A DNA stretch of 64,000 nt from Microcaldota archaeon (GTDB lineage Archaea; Micrarchaeota; Micrarchaeia; Micrarchaeales; Micrarchaeaceae), in assembly GCA_021799635.1 (NCBI GenBank), contig JAJZAB010000003.1:30153-94152 (forward strand). The letters are read 5' to 3'. Positions 50,376-60,500 of the stretch are shown here, in pieces. Under the pieces are notes generated by a model, which saw nothing but the letters and a program-made list of their open reading frames with translations, ran no database searches and was not told the origin of the DNA. Within the stretch, counting starts at the first letter, position 1; each line of letters begins with the position of its first letter. Made by a program: the position numbers and the translations under genes.

Positions 50376-51680
50376 CTATGCGGTCTTTCTTATCCTGTCC
50401 TTGCCCATGTATGGCACCAGCACCTCAGGCACGGTTATGCTCCCGTCTTCGTTGAGGTAGTTCTCTGCTATGGCAACAAGCGTCCTGGTGTCTGCTATTG
50501 CTGTGGCGTTTAGGGTGTGCACGTATTTCCTCTCGCCCCTGTCATCGTACTTTATGTCCAGCCTGACGCTCTGCCAATCAGTGCAGTTCGAAGCCGAGGT
50601 GACTTCCCTGTAGGTCTGCTGGCTCGGCATCCACGCCTCAAGGTCGTACTTCTTGGCTGCCACTGTGCCTATGTCTCCGGTGCACATCTCAATGACATGA
50701 TATGGTATGCCGAGCTTCTGGAACAGTTCTTCCTCGTTCTTTACCAGCTCACTGAAGTACTCCCACGAATCCTCCTGCCTTGAGAAGATGAACTGCTCCA
50801 CCTTGTAGAACTGGTGCACCCTGAATATGCCCTTTGTGTCCTTCCCGTGGGCTCCGGCCTCCCTCCTGAAGCAGGGGCTAAGGCCGACATACCTGAGCGG
50901 CAGCTCCCTGCCGCTGAACACTTCGCCAGCGTGCATAGCGCCCAACGCGTGCTCTGCGGTAGATATCATGAACAGCTCATCCTCCACCCTCTCATAATCC
51001 CTTTTCCCCTTAACCTCCTCTGGGTCGGCTACCCTGTAGAGCGCGTCCTCGAAATCAGCCAGCGCCGTCACTCCCCTGTAGTACTTTTTCCTTATCATGA
51101 ATGGAGGTATTACCACCCTGTAGCCCTTCTTTGATATCTCGTCAATGGCGAACCTGGCTAGGGACATCTGCAGCATCGCAAGGTCCCCCTCCATGTAGAA
51201 AAACCTGGAGCCGGCCACCTTGGCAGCCCTCTCGATGTCTATGAGCCCCAGGGTGCTGAGTATTTCCTCGTGGCCCTTGCTCTGGGCCGTCCTGGGCTTT
51301 CCCCACTTCCTGAGCTCTACGTTCTTGGTGCTATCCTCTCCGTAAGGCACGGATTCGTGCAGCACGTTGGGCATGTTCCACAGCAGTCCGTCAATCTTCT
51401 CACCATATTCCTGCAGCGCGGCTTCGGCCTCTCCTATCTCCTTCTTGATCTCCCCGCTCGCTGTTATCTTGGCCGACGCGTCCTCCTTCCTCTTTCTCAT
51501 ATCTGAAATTTCCAGGCTGTCCCTGTTCCTCCTTTCCTGCAGTTTCTGCAGCTTGGCCTTTATCTCCCTGTACTCCTTGTCCAGCTTGAGGAGCTCGTCT
51601 ATTGGATAATCGCTCCTCCTCCTCTCCAGCGAGGCCTTTATAGCGTCCAGGTTGTCCCTGACGTATTTTGTTGTTAGCAT
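50376..51680 (-). CDS. serS: Seryl-tRNA synthetase
   Basis: A 434-residue class II synthetase of the common type. An N-terminal coiled coil (DNLDAIKASLERRRSDYPID ... KLQERRNRDSLEISDMRKRK) binds the tRNA-Ser long arm. Motif 2 is LRYVGLSPCFRREAGAHGKD followed by TKGIFRVHQFYKVEQF, and motif 3 is VHTLNATAIADTRTLVAIAE followed by NYLNEDGSI. The rare methanogen-type SerRS insertion is absent. It lies upstream of prpD on the same strand with an 84-base gap. Confidence 0.93.
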   Translation of the reverse strand: MLTTKYVRDNLDAIKASLERRRSDYPIDELLKLDKEYREIKAKLQKLQERRNRDSLEISDMRKRKEDASAKITASGEIKKEIGEAEAALQEYGEKIDGLLWNMPNVLHESVPYGEDSTKNVELRKWGKPRTAQSKGHEEILSTLGLIDIERAAKVAGSRFFYMEGDLAMLQMSLARFAIDEISKKGYRVVIPPFMIRKKYYRGVTALADFEDALYRVADPEEVKGKRDYERVEDELFMISTAEHALGAMHAGEVFSGRELPLRYVGLSPCFRREAGAHGKDTKGIFRVHQFYKVEQFIFSRQEDSWEYFSELVKNEEELFQKLGIPYHVIEMCTGDIGTVAAKKYDLEAWMPSQQTYREVTSASNCTDWQSVRLDIKYDDRGERKYVHTLNATAIADTRTLVAIAENYLNEDGSITVPEVLVPYMGKDRIRKTA

Positions 51681-51722
51681 GGAATCATTGGGTACACATT
51701 TATCAACTAATATAGGAGCAGC

Positions 51723-52055
51723 TTAATAGCTGTTTTCTCCAACTACGGCTGATATGCCTCCCCGCAGGCTGTAGGCCTCAACGCCGAAATTCTCCCTTAG
51801 GTGCTGCGCCAGGAAGAGCGAGGTGTTGCCGTGCGGGCAGACCAGCACGCTGTCGGAGAGCCGCTCTGCGAGCTCGCCGTCGCAGTGGTATACTTCGTCA
51901 GGCCCAATCATTTCGACCGAGCATCCTTCGATTCCGAGCGCCTCGGCGATGTCTATCCTGGGCCTGCCTCCCAGCCATATCAGCTTGGAGCCTTTCTCGG
52001 CCACCAGCCTCCTTGCCCCATCAAGGTCCACTTCCAAAGTTGCATCCTCAGTCAT
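51723..52055 (-). CDS. Rhodanese-like domain protein
   Basis: A 110-residue single-domain protein (ATG 52055; a GTG nine bases upstream is possible). SKLIWLGGRPRIDIAEALGI resembles the first rhodanese motif, and SVLVCPHGNTSLFLAQHLRE is the active-site loop C-P-H-G-N-T-S, keeping Cys. AYSLRGGISAVVGE is the C-terminal Y-x-L-x-G-G motif. It is probably a cytosolic sulfurtransferase, working in tRNA thiolation or persulfide handling. It ends 42 bases before serS. Confidence 0.75.
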   Translation of the reverse strand: MTEDATLEVDLDGARRLVAEKGSKLIWLGGRPRIDIAEALGIEGCSVEMIGPDEVYHCDGELAERLSDSVLVCPHGNTSLFLAQHLRENFGVEAYSLRGGISAVVGENSY

Positions 52056-52167
52056 AGCCCACACCCGTAATTCTGCGTGCGGTGCATCACTGCGGTGGCG
52101 GCGTGACGGTTTTTGCGTTCTTCAGACAATCTCATCTCTTGCGATGACGCACCGCCATCCGCAGCAT

Positions 52168-54324
52168 TCACCTGTACATGTTCTCCGGCTCGTGCTTGAA
52201 TTTCTTTATCCTCTCCGACAGTTCCTTTGGTATGGCGGGCTTGACCTCAGCTAGAGCCTTCATGAAGTCATCCTTGCTTACCACTGTGCGGTTGTACCTT
52301 ATCGCGTACATGCCGGCCTCCCTGCATACATTCTCTATCTCAGCTCCGGTGTAGTTCTCCGACAGATCTGCCAGCTCTGCAATTATAACGTCCTTTGCCA
52401 GCGGCATCCTTTTCGTATGCACCTTGAATATTGCCTGCCTTGTATCCTTGTCAGGCATTGGTATCTCTATTATCTTGTCAAACCTGCCAGGCCTCAGAAG
52501 CGCTGGGTCTATCATGTCTGGCCTGTTGGTGGCGGCCAGCACCATGACCCCCTTCATCTCCTGCAGCCCGTCCATTTCTGTGAGCAGCGTGTCTACAATC
52601 CGCTCCGTAACGAAAGAATCGCCCCGGCTGCCATCCCTGACCGAAGCTATCGAGTCTATCTCGTCTATGAATACTATGCAGGGCGATGCCTGCTTCGCCT
52701 TCCTGAAGACCTCCCTGGTTGCCTTCTCGCTCTCGCCCACGAACTTGCTAAGCAGCTCTGGACCCTTTATCGATATAAAGTTCGACTCCCTTTCCGTGGC
52801 AACCGCCTTTGCTAGCATGGTCTTGCCAGTGCCAGGCGCCCCGACGAGCAGTATGCCCTTTGCCGGCCTTATGCCCATCTTCTCGAAGGCCTGGGGGTTC
52901 TTTATTGGCATCTCCACTGATTCCTTGAGCTGGGCCTTGACCTCGCTCAGGCCGCCAACGTCGTCCCAGTGAATGTTGGGCCTCTCCACAAATACCTCCC
53001 TGAGCGCGCTCGGCTGTATGCTGTTGTAGGCATTTACAAAGTCTTCCCTTGTGACGTTCAGGCTGACCAGCAGCTCGTTGGGCACTGACTTCTTGTCTAT
53101 TATTGTAGGGAGTATGCTCCTGAGCGCGAACATTGCTGACTCCCTGGCCAGCGATGTCAGGTCTGCCCCGGTGTATCCGTGCGTCAAATCAGCCAGCTCA
53201 TCGAGGTTGACGTCCTTTGCAAGCGGCATATTCCTTGTGTGTATCTGCAGTATCTCTTTTCTCGCATTCCTGTCAGGCACCCCTATCTCTATTTCCCTGT
53301 CGAACCTGCCTGGACGCCTCAGCGCCGGGTCTATGGCGTTGGGCCTGTTTGTCGCACCTATGACTATGACCTGGCCGCGGGATCCCATCCCGTCAAGCAG
53401 GGCGAGCAGCTGCGACACCATTCTGCGCTCCACCTCGTTGGTGGCCTCCTCCCTCTTCGGCGCTATGGCGTCTATCTCATCCATGAATATTATTGTTGGG
53501 GCCTTCTCCTTCGCCTCTGCGAATATCTCCCTGAGCTTCTCTTCGCTCTCGCCCACGAACTTGCTTACAAGCTCCGGGCCTGATATGTCTATGAAGTGGG
53601 CGTCGCTCTCGTTGGCCACGGCCTTGGCTAGCAGGGTCTTGCCTGTTCCAGGCGAGCCGTACAGAAGGACCCCTTTCGGCGGCTCTATGCCTAGCCTTTC
53701 GAACAGCTCTGGGTACCTTATGGGCAGCTCCACCATCTCCCTTATCTTCTGTATCTCGTTCTTTAGTCCCCCTATGTCCTCGTAGTGAACGTCGCCTATC
53801 TTGACCATTGACTCTGATATGGGCTCTGTTTTTACCACCATCTCCGTGTTTCTGGTAACCCTTACAACACCATGCGGAGTGACCTGTCCTACAACGAAAT
53901 TAAAAACATAGCCGAACATCGGTATCGGAACCACGTCGCCCCTGACAAGCGGCTTGTCCTCCAGCTTGTTCTTCGCGTACTCGGAGAAGTCTGGGGATAT
54001 TGGCGTCCTCTGGTTCGGAGGCGGGGCTAGTATGACCTTCTCGGCGTTGTTGACCTCGGCCTTTGTGACGAAGACCTTGTCCCCTATTCCTATTCCCAGG
54101 TTCTGCCTTATCCAGCCGTCTATCCTTATGAAGTCCAGCCCTTCGTCCTGCTGGTAAGCCGGAATTACGATGGCTGCAGTGTACCTTCGCTTACCCTTGA
54201 TTTCTAGTATGTCCCCAGAGGTCACATCCAGAAGCTTCCTTGCCTTGGAGTCTATCCTGGCTATGCCCTTGCTGTCATCGGTTACCAGTGCGCTGGCGAC
54301 AGTTAATTCTATGCCATTAACCAT
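52168..54324 (-). CDS. cdc48: Cdc48/VAT-type double AAA+ ATPase
   Basis: A 718-residue hexameric unfoldase. Residues 1-185 are the double-psi barrel and clam-shaped N domain (VTSGDILEIKGKRRYTAAIV). D1 has GVLLYGSPGTGKTLLAKAVA and IIFMDEIDAIAPKREE with SRH FDREIEIGVPDRNARKEIL; D2 has GILLVGAPGTGKTMLAKAVA and IVFIDEIDSIASVRDG with RPGRFDKIIEIPMPDKDTRQ. Cdc48 unfolds proteins for the proteasome and may act in ribosome rescue. The length is normal and the C-terminus is short (ENMYR), without the HbYX motif. Confidence 0.95.
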   Translation of the reverse strand: MVNGIELTVASALVTDDSKGIARIDSKARKLLDVTSGDILEIKGKRRYTAAIVIPAYQQDEGLDFIRIDGWIRQNLGIGIGDKVFVTKAEVNNAEKVILAPPPNQRTPISPDFSEYAKNKLEDKPLVRGDVVPIPMFGYVFNFVVGQVTPHGVVRVTRNTEMVVKTEPISESMVKIGDVHYEDIGGLKNEIQKIREMVELPIRYPELFERLGIEPPKGVLLYGSPGTGKTLLAKAVANESDAHFIDISGPELVSKFVGESEEKLREIFAEAKEKAPTIIFMDEIDAIAPKREEATNEVERRMVSQLLALLDGMGSRGQVIVIGATNRPNAIDPALRRPGRFDREIEIGVPDRNARKEILQIHTRNMPLAKDVNLDELADLTHGYTGADLTSLARESAMFALRSILPTIIDKKSVPNELLVSLNVTREDFVNAYNSIQPSALREVFVERPNIHWDDVGGLSEVKAQLKESVEMPIKNPQAFEKMGIRPAKGILLVGAPGTGKTMLAKAVATERESNFISIKGPELLSKFVGESEKATREVFRKAKQASPCIVFIDEIDSIASVRDGSRGDSFVTERIVDTLLTEMDGLQEMKGVMVLAATNRPDMIDPALLRPGRFDKIIEIPMPDKDTRQAIFKVHTKRMPLAKDVIIAELADLSENYTGAEIENVCREAGMYAIRYNRTVVSKDDFMKALAEVKPAIPKELSERIKKFKHEPENMYR

Positions 54325-54543
54325 TTCTTTTCACCCATAAAAGCCACTGCGCAGCAGCGGATGGCCGCATCGGCAGTTCCTGCGATTTGCCTGCCTGAAC
54401 GCGCGATACTTTGCCAAATGAGTACTACAATAATTTTCAGCACCAACGCCTATATAACTTTCCATAATGTTAGGTTTTTCTGGGCGCCGCCCTGGCTTGC
54501 ACGTAAAATAAATTATAATAAAATAAAAAACAAAAAGCGGCTA

Positions 54544-54699
54544 TCAGGATTCCTCCGAGGTGTCGTCTTCGTCATCTTCGTCTTCGTCGTCCTCCCAGTC
54601 TTCGTCTTCCCCTTCTTCGTCTTCGTCGTCTTCCTCCTCTGCTTTCGCTTCTAGTCGTGTCATTTCAATCAACCATTTTTGGTTTTTGGGCGCGCACAT
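54544..54699 (-). CDS. Very acidic small protein
   Basis: A 51-residue protein of which the last 35 residues are almost entirely Glu and Asp (EEEDDEDEEGEDEDWEDDED...). The ATG at 54699 (MCAPKNQKWLIEMTRLEAKA) is preferred because TATA TATTTATATCATA near 54740 predicts transcription start just before it; an ATG at 54663 preceded by GGTTGATT is the alternative. Acidic tails bind basic proteins such as histones or ribosomal proteins, or mimic DNA. No family recognised. Confidence 0.45.
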   Translation of the reverse strand: MCAPKNQKWLIEMTRLEAKAEEEDDEDEEGEDEDWEDDEDEDDEDDTSEES

Positions 54700-55095
54700 A
54701 ACAAATGCGGCCTTTGCATCTGCTCTGTTATAAACAGTATGATATAAATACCTTTCTGCTGTGCTACGTTGGGTGGCATTCCTTTTCCTGAGACTTCCAA
54801 AGCACAGAACCATAGTTATGCCGGATTTTGCCCTGCTGCGTGCAATGGTAGTTTATCTGGAACTGTTTGCAGGAGCATTTTCAACAACCCCTCCCCGGTC
54901 TCCTATCGCAAATTATATATATCTGACGGTGCAATATTATACGGGACTCTAGTCCTAAAGGCAGAGGCTACGGCAATTTATTGCTAAATGGCCTGCAGAT
55001 TTTGCTTGGTTTCTTGGGTAAGAACCTGGGAGGACCGAGCTGAAGCGCTCGCAAAGATGCCTTTTACATTCATGATAACAAATTTAGGTGAAATT
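54700..55095. other. Promoter region and long 5' leader of EF-1A
   Basis: Contains the minus-strand TATA of the acidic protein (near 54740) and, on the plus strand, TATA ATTATATATAT at 54912-54922. If that TATA serves EF-1A, the leader would be about 150 bases. AGGTGAAAT precedes the EF-1A ATG. I see no other gene in it. Confidence 0.4.
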
Positions 55096-56364
55096 ATGGC
55101 AGAAAAACCACACATGAACCTGATCTTTATAGGCCACGTAGACCACGGAAAATCCACAACCGTAGGCAGGCTGCTCTACGAAACCGGAGTCATAACCGAC
55201 AGGGACCTGGCAAGGTACAAGGAGGTAACGCAGCAGCTCAACAGGCCGACCTTCGAGTTCGCTTTCGTCATGGATACACTGAAGGAGGAGCGTGAGAGGG
55301 GAATAACCATAGACATACAGCACAGGGACTTCCAGACCCAGAAATACTACTTCACAATTATAGACGCGCCAGGCCACAGGGACTTCGTTAAGAACATGAT
55401 AACCGGAGCAAGCCAGGCAGATGCTGCAGTGCTGGTTGTCAGCGCGGCGGACGGCATACAGGCGCAGACAAGGGAGCACGCAATACTGGTCAGCGTACTG
55501 GGCGTTGGTCAGCTTATAGTAGGCATCAACAAGATGGATGCAGCAAACTACTCGCAGCAGAAGTATGACGAGACCAAGAAGAACGTGGGAGACCTGCTGA
55601 AGACGCTTGGCTTCAAACCGGATCAGATATCGTTCATACCGTACTCCGCACTGAAGGGAGACAACATCTCCAAGAAGCCGGAGAGCATGCCGTGGTACAA
55701 CGGACCTACGCTGCTGGCAGCGCTGGACCAGCTCAAGGTACCTGAAAAGCCTGTAGACAAGCCGCTCAGGCTTCCGATACAGGATGTGTTCAGCATATCT
55801 GGGTTCGGCACAGTCCCTGTTGGAAGGGTAGAGAGCGGAGTGCTGAAGGCTGGAGACCAGGTGGTCATAATGCCTTCCGGCATAAAGACCGAGGTAAAGA
55901 GCATAGAAATGCACCACCAGCAGCTGCAGAAGGCTGAGCCTGGGGACAACGTAGGATTCAACATAAAGGGGGTAGAGAAGAAGGACATAAAGAGAGGCGA
56001 CGTCGTAGGCCCTGCCAGCAATCCTCCAACTGTAGCTTCTGAATTCAAGGCGCAGGTTGTAGTGCTTCACCACCAGAACGTGATAGCCAAGGGATATACC
56101 CCCGTATTCCACATACACACAGCGCAGGTAGCCTGCACTTTTGAGGACATACTTGAGAAGAAGGATCCGAAAACAGGGCAAACTCTTGAGAAGAATCCGC
56201 AGACGCTGAAGACCGGAGACGTAGCTATAGTCATGATAAAACCGACAAAACCAATAGCCCTGGAGAAATTCAGCGACTTCAAGCCGCTTGGCAGGTTCGC
56301 CATAAGGGACATGGGAGAGACGGTAGGGGCAGGCGTCATACTGGACGTTGTTGCCAAAAAGTGA
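55096..56364 (+). CDS. tef1a: Translation elongation factor EF-1A
   Basis: A 422-residue GTPase delivering aminoacyl-tRNA to the ribosome. ATG 55096 follows AGGTGA; the 36 codons upstream are leader. GTP motifs: [20 protein letters not shown] (P-loop), [18 protein letters not shown] (switch I), [20 protein letters not shown] (switch II) and [10 protein letters not shown] (NKxD). Domains II and III follow: [20 protein letters not shown] and [20 protein letters not shown]. The order EF-1A then uS10 is the archaeal norm; uS12, uS7 and EF-2 are not beside it here. Confidence 0.96.
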   Translation: MAEKPHMNLIFIGHVDHGKSTTVGRLLYETGVITDRDLARYKEVTQQLNRPTFEFAFVMDTLKEERERGITIDIQHRDFQTQKYYFTIIDAPGHRDFVKNMITGASQADAAVLVVSAADGIQAQTREHAILVSVLGVGQLIVGINKMDAANYSQQKYDETKKNVGDLLKTLGFKPDQISFIPYSALKGDNISKKPESMPWYNGPTLLAALDQLKVPEKPVDKPLRLPIQDVFSISGFGTVPVGRVESGVLKAGDQVVIMPSGIKTEVKSIEMHHQQLQKAEPGDNVGFNIKGVEKKDIKRGDVVGPASNPPTVASEFKAQVVVLHHQNVIAKGYTPVFHIHTAQVACTFEDILEKKDPKTGQTLEKNPQTLKTGDVAIVMIKPTKPIALEKFSDFKPLGRFAIRDMGETVGAGVILDVVAKK

Positions 56365-56380
56365 TCGGGGTAAAAACTGC

Positions 56381-56686
56381 ATGGCGATAGCGGTAATAAA
56401 GCTGGTGAGCACAAAGGCGAAGGATGTAGATACCGTAGCCAAGCAGATAAAGGAGGTGGTCACATCTATAAACGTGAAGTGCAGGGGCCCGGTGCCGCTG
56501 CCAACGCACATTATATCGCAGACTACCAGGAAGACCCCGGCCGCTGACGGCAGCCACACGTATGAGAAATGGCAGATGAGGTTTCACAAGAGGCTAATCA
56601 CTATAGACGGCAGCGAGCAGGCCCTGAGGCAGATAATGAGGATCCCTGTGCCTGACACCGTACAGATAGAGATAAGCCTCAGCTAG
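56381..56686 (+). CDS. rps10: Ribosomal protein uS10
   Basis: A 101-residue small-subunit protein. The start ATG 56381 (MAIAVIKLVSTKAKDVD) is 16 bases after EF-1A. CRGPVPLPTHIISQTTRKTP is the conserved loop and SHTYEKWQMRFHKRLITIDG the second signature. The TAG stop shows that TAG is an ordinary stop codon here. Confidence 0.95.
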   Translation: MAIAVIKLVSTKAKDVDTVAKQIKEVVTSINVKCRGPVPLPTHIISQTTRKTPAADGSHTYEKWQMRFHKRLITIDGSEQALRQIMRIPVPDTVQIEISLS

Positions 56687-56746
56687 CTAATTCATACAGG
56701 CACAAAGGGTTTTGGCAAATCGTTTTTTCCCATTTTCCATGCAGGC

Positions 56747-56938
56747 CTACGCCACAAGTGCGGCGAATAACTTCGCGTCCTCAACTATGTTGGTCTTTAT
56801 GGTTTTATTGAGCAGCCTTACTATCTCCGGGTTTTCGCCGGTCATCGGGGCGGCGTCCTCCCTCTGAACGAACTCGAGGTCAATCCCAACCTCCCTGAAC
56901 TCCTTCCTCCTGGATATGCCATTTATGAACCGTGACAC
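56747..56938 (-). CDS. Small unknown frame downstream of the MazG fragment
   Basis: A 63-residue frame with GTG start (SRFINGISRRKEFREVGIDL, then EFVQREDAAPMTGENPEIVR, then LLNKTIKTNIVEDAKLFAAL). An ATG overlapping the MazG stop (ATGA near 56963) opens a frame MSLGKG that ends after six codons; a one-base shift at GGGTAAGGG would join it to this frame. It is thus possibly a frameshifted gene. Family unknown. Confidence 0.35.
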   Translation of the reverse strand: MSRFINGISRRKEFREVGIDLEFVQREDAAPMTGENPEIVRLLNKTIKTNIVEDAKLFAALVA

Positions 56939-56960
56939 ATCATCTATCCCTTACCCAGGC

Positions 56961-57191
56961 TCATCTGTTATCTCCAGATCCTTTTATCTTGTTTCTTCTA
57001 GCCCTGTCTTTGAGCTTTTCGATATTCATGTAAGCTATATATCCTAAGCTGTTATCAGTCCTTGGAGCTATATGCCTTGAAAGTTCAGATAAGTACCAAA
57101 GTATATCTCCAAGCTCTCCTACTGCATCTTCAAACAATAAGTCGTTCCTATCCCTTATTGTTTTCTTTACCTTGTTCGCGAATTCCCCCAT
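56961..57191 (-). pseudogene. MazG-like pyrophosphohydrolase, C-terminal part
   Basis: The minus-strand frame from 57191 reads MGEFANKVKKTIRDRNDLLF, then AVGELGDILWYLSELSRHIA (the E-x-x-D motif of MazG that binds metal) and NIEKLKDRARRNKIKGSGDN, the typical end K-L-x-x-R...G-x-G-D-x-R. The N-terminal third of the family (Y-Q-x-x-A...L-G-L-A-G-E-x-G-E) is missing and is found in opposite orientation right beside it. Confidence 0.75.
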
Positions 57192-57209
57192 ATTTAAATG
57201 GGGATTAAT

Positions 57210-57323
57210 ATGAATGAAATAAAAGAATTTGAAGAATACCAAAAAGAAGCGCACAAGACAGCAATATACCCAGAAGAGAGAGCACTGGAATACCTAACAA
57301 TAGGATTAGCCGGGGAGGTGGGT
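57210..57323 (+). pseudogene. MazG-like pyrophosphohydrolase, N-terminal part, inverted
   Basis: The plus-strand frame from ATG 57210 reads MNEIKEFEEYQKEAHKTAIY, then PEERALEYLTIGLAGEVG, the N-terminus of MazG-like enzymes up to the G-E-x-G-E metal motif. After GTGGG at about 57322 the frame leaves the family. The missing continuation, G-E-F-A-N-K, begins at 57188 on the other strand. Inverting 57189-57320 would rebuild an uninterrupted 111-residue gene on the minus strand. Confidence 0.75.
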
Positions 57324-57571
57324 ATTCGGCAGCCAGTCGCCACCGCTCTACGGCGATATGACCTTTATGGCTACCATCCTGCACATGGTGCCGGCCATAG
57401 CATCCCTCGATGAACCGATTAGGTTGTCAAGGGCAGTGGCTGCGCTCTTCATTATAGCATATCACAAAAAAGGATTATTAAGGCTCTGTGTAGGCGAGAA
57501 CAGTCTGGCTGGGCAAGCCCGCGCTGCAGGGAAGCCGGGATTGATAATGGGTTTTTATGCCACACGGCTAT
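57324..57571. other. Gap after the MazG inversion, no supported gene
   Basis: A plus-strand frame from 57358 (MTFMATILHMVPAIASLDEP, then IRLSRAVAALFIIAYHKKG) runs into the antisense of the giant gene and may be debris of a broken gene. I cannot support a function. Confidence 0.25.
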
Positions 57572-60500
57572 TCAGGCGCGCTTCCTCCTTGTTGTTACCG
57601 ACCTTGAAACCACGTATCCTATTATTACCGCTGCCACCACAGTTACTCCTATAGGCACTATTGGAGGTACGTGTATGACACCCTTCTTTGCAAGCGAAGT
57701 TGTGGATGCGTTGCTTGATACCGTTGTGGTTGGTATGGTTGTGAACGGCACCGTGGTTGTAGGCACCGTGCTTGTCGCAGGCACCGTTGTAGTTGCAGGC
57801 GGTGTGCTGGACGGCTGCGAGTATATGAAGAGCTTGATTGTCTGCACTATAGGTATGTATGATATGTTGAGCAGCTCCAGGTAGGATGGATCTGCGGTAA
57901 CGTTTATGACCTGACCGACAGAAAGATCATATGAATAGCGTCCGTTTATCGTTATGCCAGCGGTTGTCGGGGTTATGAAGTTCTCAGTTATGTTGAACCT
58001 CTTGCCGCCAACCACAACGCTTACGGTGTTGTGCTGGGTGAAGTTGAGTACTACGTAACCTGTGCCTGTGGAGTTGCTAACGTTGAGTACGACAGGCTTG
58101 AAGTTGCCTCCGGGGACTGCTGGGCCTGGAGAGCCGCCTCCGGTGTTTATCTGAGGAGGTGACGGCGACCCGCTCGTCTGGTTTGTCGAGGTGCCGAGCT
58201 GCGACAGCAGCAGCGTTGTGTTTAGGCTGTATGTTGTGTAGTTGGAGTTGCCGTTGGTGAATGTGAAATTGTACGCGCCTGGGCCAGGCGTTCCTGTTGA
58301 AGACCCTGTCCATGTTATTACAGAGTTAGTGCTGCCGTAGAACGCGTGGTTTACATATAGCGACCACTGGCTCTGGTTGTTTATTGTGCGAAGGCCGTTG
58401 AAAGTGAGCGTCATGATGTCGTAGTAGCCTGCGGTATAGCTGCCTCCCTGTCCAACGCCGAAGCACTTGGTGGTGCCTGACGGGAGCAGGTCGCAGTAGC
58501 TGGCGGTTACAGTATTTGCGCCGAAGGTATTGTTCTTGAACACGCTTATTGGATTGCTTTCTAAGCCAAGTGTGAACGGAACTGTGGTCCCGATGTCAAT
58601 TGATACGACGTTGAAGTTGTAGCTCCCAACGCCTGGCAGCATTATTGTGTTGGTTGACTGCCTGTTTATCAATGGATCGTTTATAGTCACGTTGTTTGCG
58701 TTGGCGTTGTTGAGCGTCCATCCGTACAGGAACGGGCTGACACCGTTGAATGCGAAGTCCTGCGTCAGTATGTCGTTGCCGTACATGAAGCTGTTGGACG
58801 GTGTTGATGAATACAGTGTGTTTGAGCTTAGCGTTGTGAATGGGTGCGGATACACCCTTATCGGAATCGTTGCCATTGAGGTGTTCGTTACTGGAGTGTT
58901 GGCGCTGTCAGTCTCCTGCAATTGGAAGAAGTACGTGCCAAAGCCATACGGTGTTGTGATCACGTTGGCTGTGTTGAACAGGCATGACACCACGTTGCCT
59001 GCGACCTGCGATGAGTTGCTGTACTGGGATGGATTGCTGTGTGTGGAACATACACCAAGCTTGGCTGGATACCACGTCAACCCGGTGCTGGACGTCCCGT
59101 TTAATGCGTTGAATGCGACTTCCCATACAGTGTTGTATGTGAAGGAGCCGCCATACGGCCCTGTGGTGTTTACGTTCGGGGATGTTCCGGCTGGCAGTAT
59201 AAGCGGCTGCAGCGTGCTGTTGAGCGTAACGACCTGCCCCTGATCTACCCTGACTTCGCTATCGGCTTGGACCGTTGCGTTAGTAAGCGTGTCTACCTTG
59301 ACGCCTGATATCGAAACATTGCTGTTTATCACAGGTATGGGCGGCAGGTCCACCTTAACCTTGGTAGGCGCGGAGTATGTTGTCTCCGGAGTGTTCGCGC
59401 CGTCAGTCACCTTAAGCTCGAAGCTGTAGTTGCCAAGTGTAGTGCCTGCTGTGGTATAGAACAGGCAGTCCACCTGCGTGCCAGGCTGTACCCCAGACGC
59501 TCCTGAGGAGTTTATGCAAACCACGCTGTTGGCTGCCTGGTAAGCAGGGTAGGAGCCAGCTGGATAATAAGGTCCGTTGTCTAGCGAGACGTACCACTCA
59601 TAATTGTATAGATATGTGCCTGTTGTAGGCATATATCCTACAACATTAGCAACCTGCGTCAGGTCTATCACCCCGTTCTGTGTTGTGGGCGTGTTGGCCT
59701 TTGTCAGCGTGGAGTTGAGCTCTATCCATGTTGCTGTGGAATTCTGCACCTGCGGGGTTGTGGCACCATCCGTAGTCTGCAGCTTTAAGAAGTATGTGCC
59801 GAAAGGCAGGTTGTTGTTGCTGTTGAACGTGCATGTTTCAATCGTGTTGATCGGCTGCGATGCACCCGTTGGTACTGCGCACTGCGATGGCGTAGCAACA
59901 TTCCATATGCTGTTGCTTGGCAATGGCACAGTGTGCATGGAGTTGTATGTGCCTGGCTCGAAAGCCACGAACCACTGGTATGAGTATGGATACGTGCCGG
60001 TATCCGGAAGCTCGCTGGTTACCGTAGCTATCTGATTTTCATCAAGCCTCGCGTTTTGCGTGCTTGCCGGAGACGAAGGAATAAGCGTTGTGTTGACAGC
60101 TATTGTGTTGACTGGTGAATAGAACACGAATGGAGTGTTTGTGCCTATGTCCGTTGCCTTCACCTCATACGACGGGGTGAAGCCGTTTGGAGATGTTCCT
60201 TTGTAGGTTGCCGGTAGTGTTATAAGGCCGCTTCCGGAATGTGTTCCAATTATGTTTACCGGGTTTGCAGTTGTCGTTGGCGTAACCACATTGCCCAAAG
60301 TCTCATTGAGCAGCAGCGCGTTGTAGCTGCCCTGGCCATAATTTATTATTACATTGTAGGTTTCAAGCTGCCCGTTGTCTGCAAGGACGTTGCTCGGCAC
60401 TATGACAGCGGTTGGCATCCTGTTCAGGACTACCGAAGTAGGCTTCGACACCATCACGTTTGGCGTTGATGCGCCGTCCTTGAGCTGGAGCTCATAGCTG

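Noticed and set aside
55084..56559. 491-codon minus-strand frame opposite EF-1A
   Set aside because: It is a shadow of the strongly biased codons of EF-1A and has no domain of its own.
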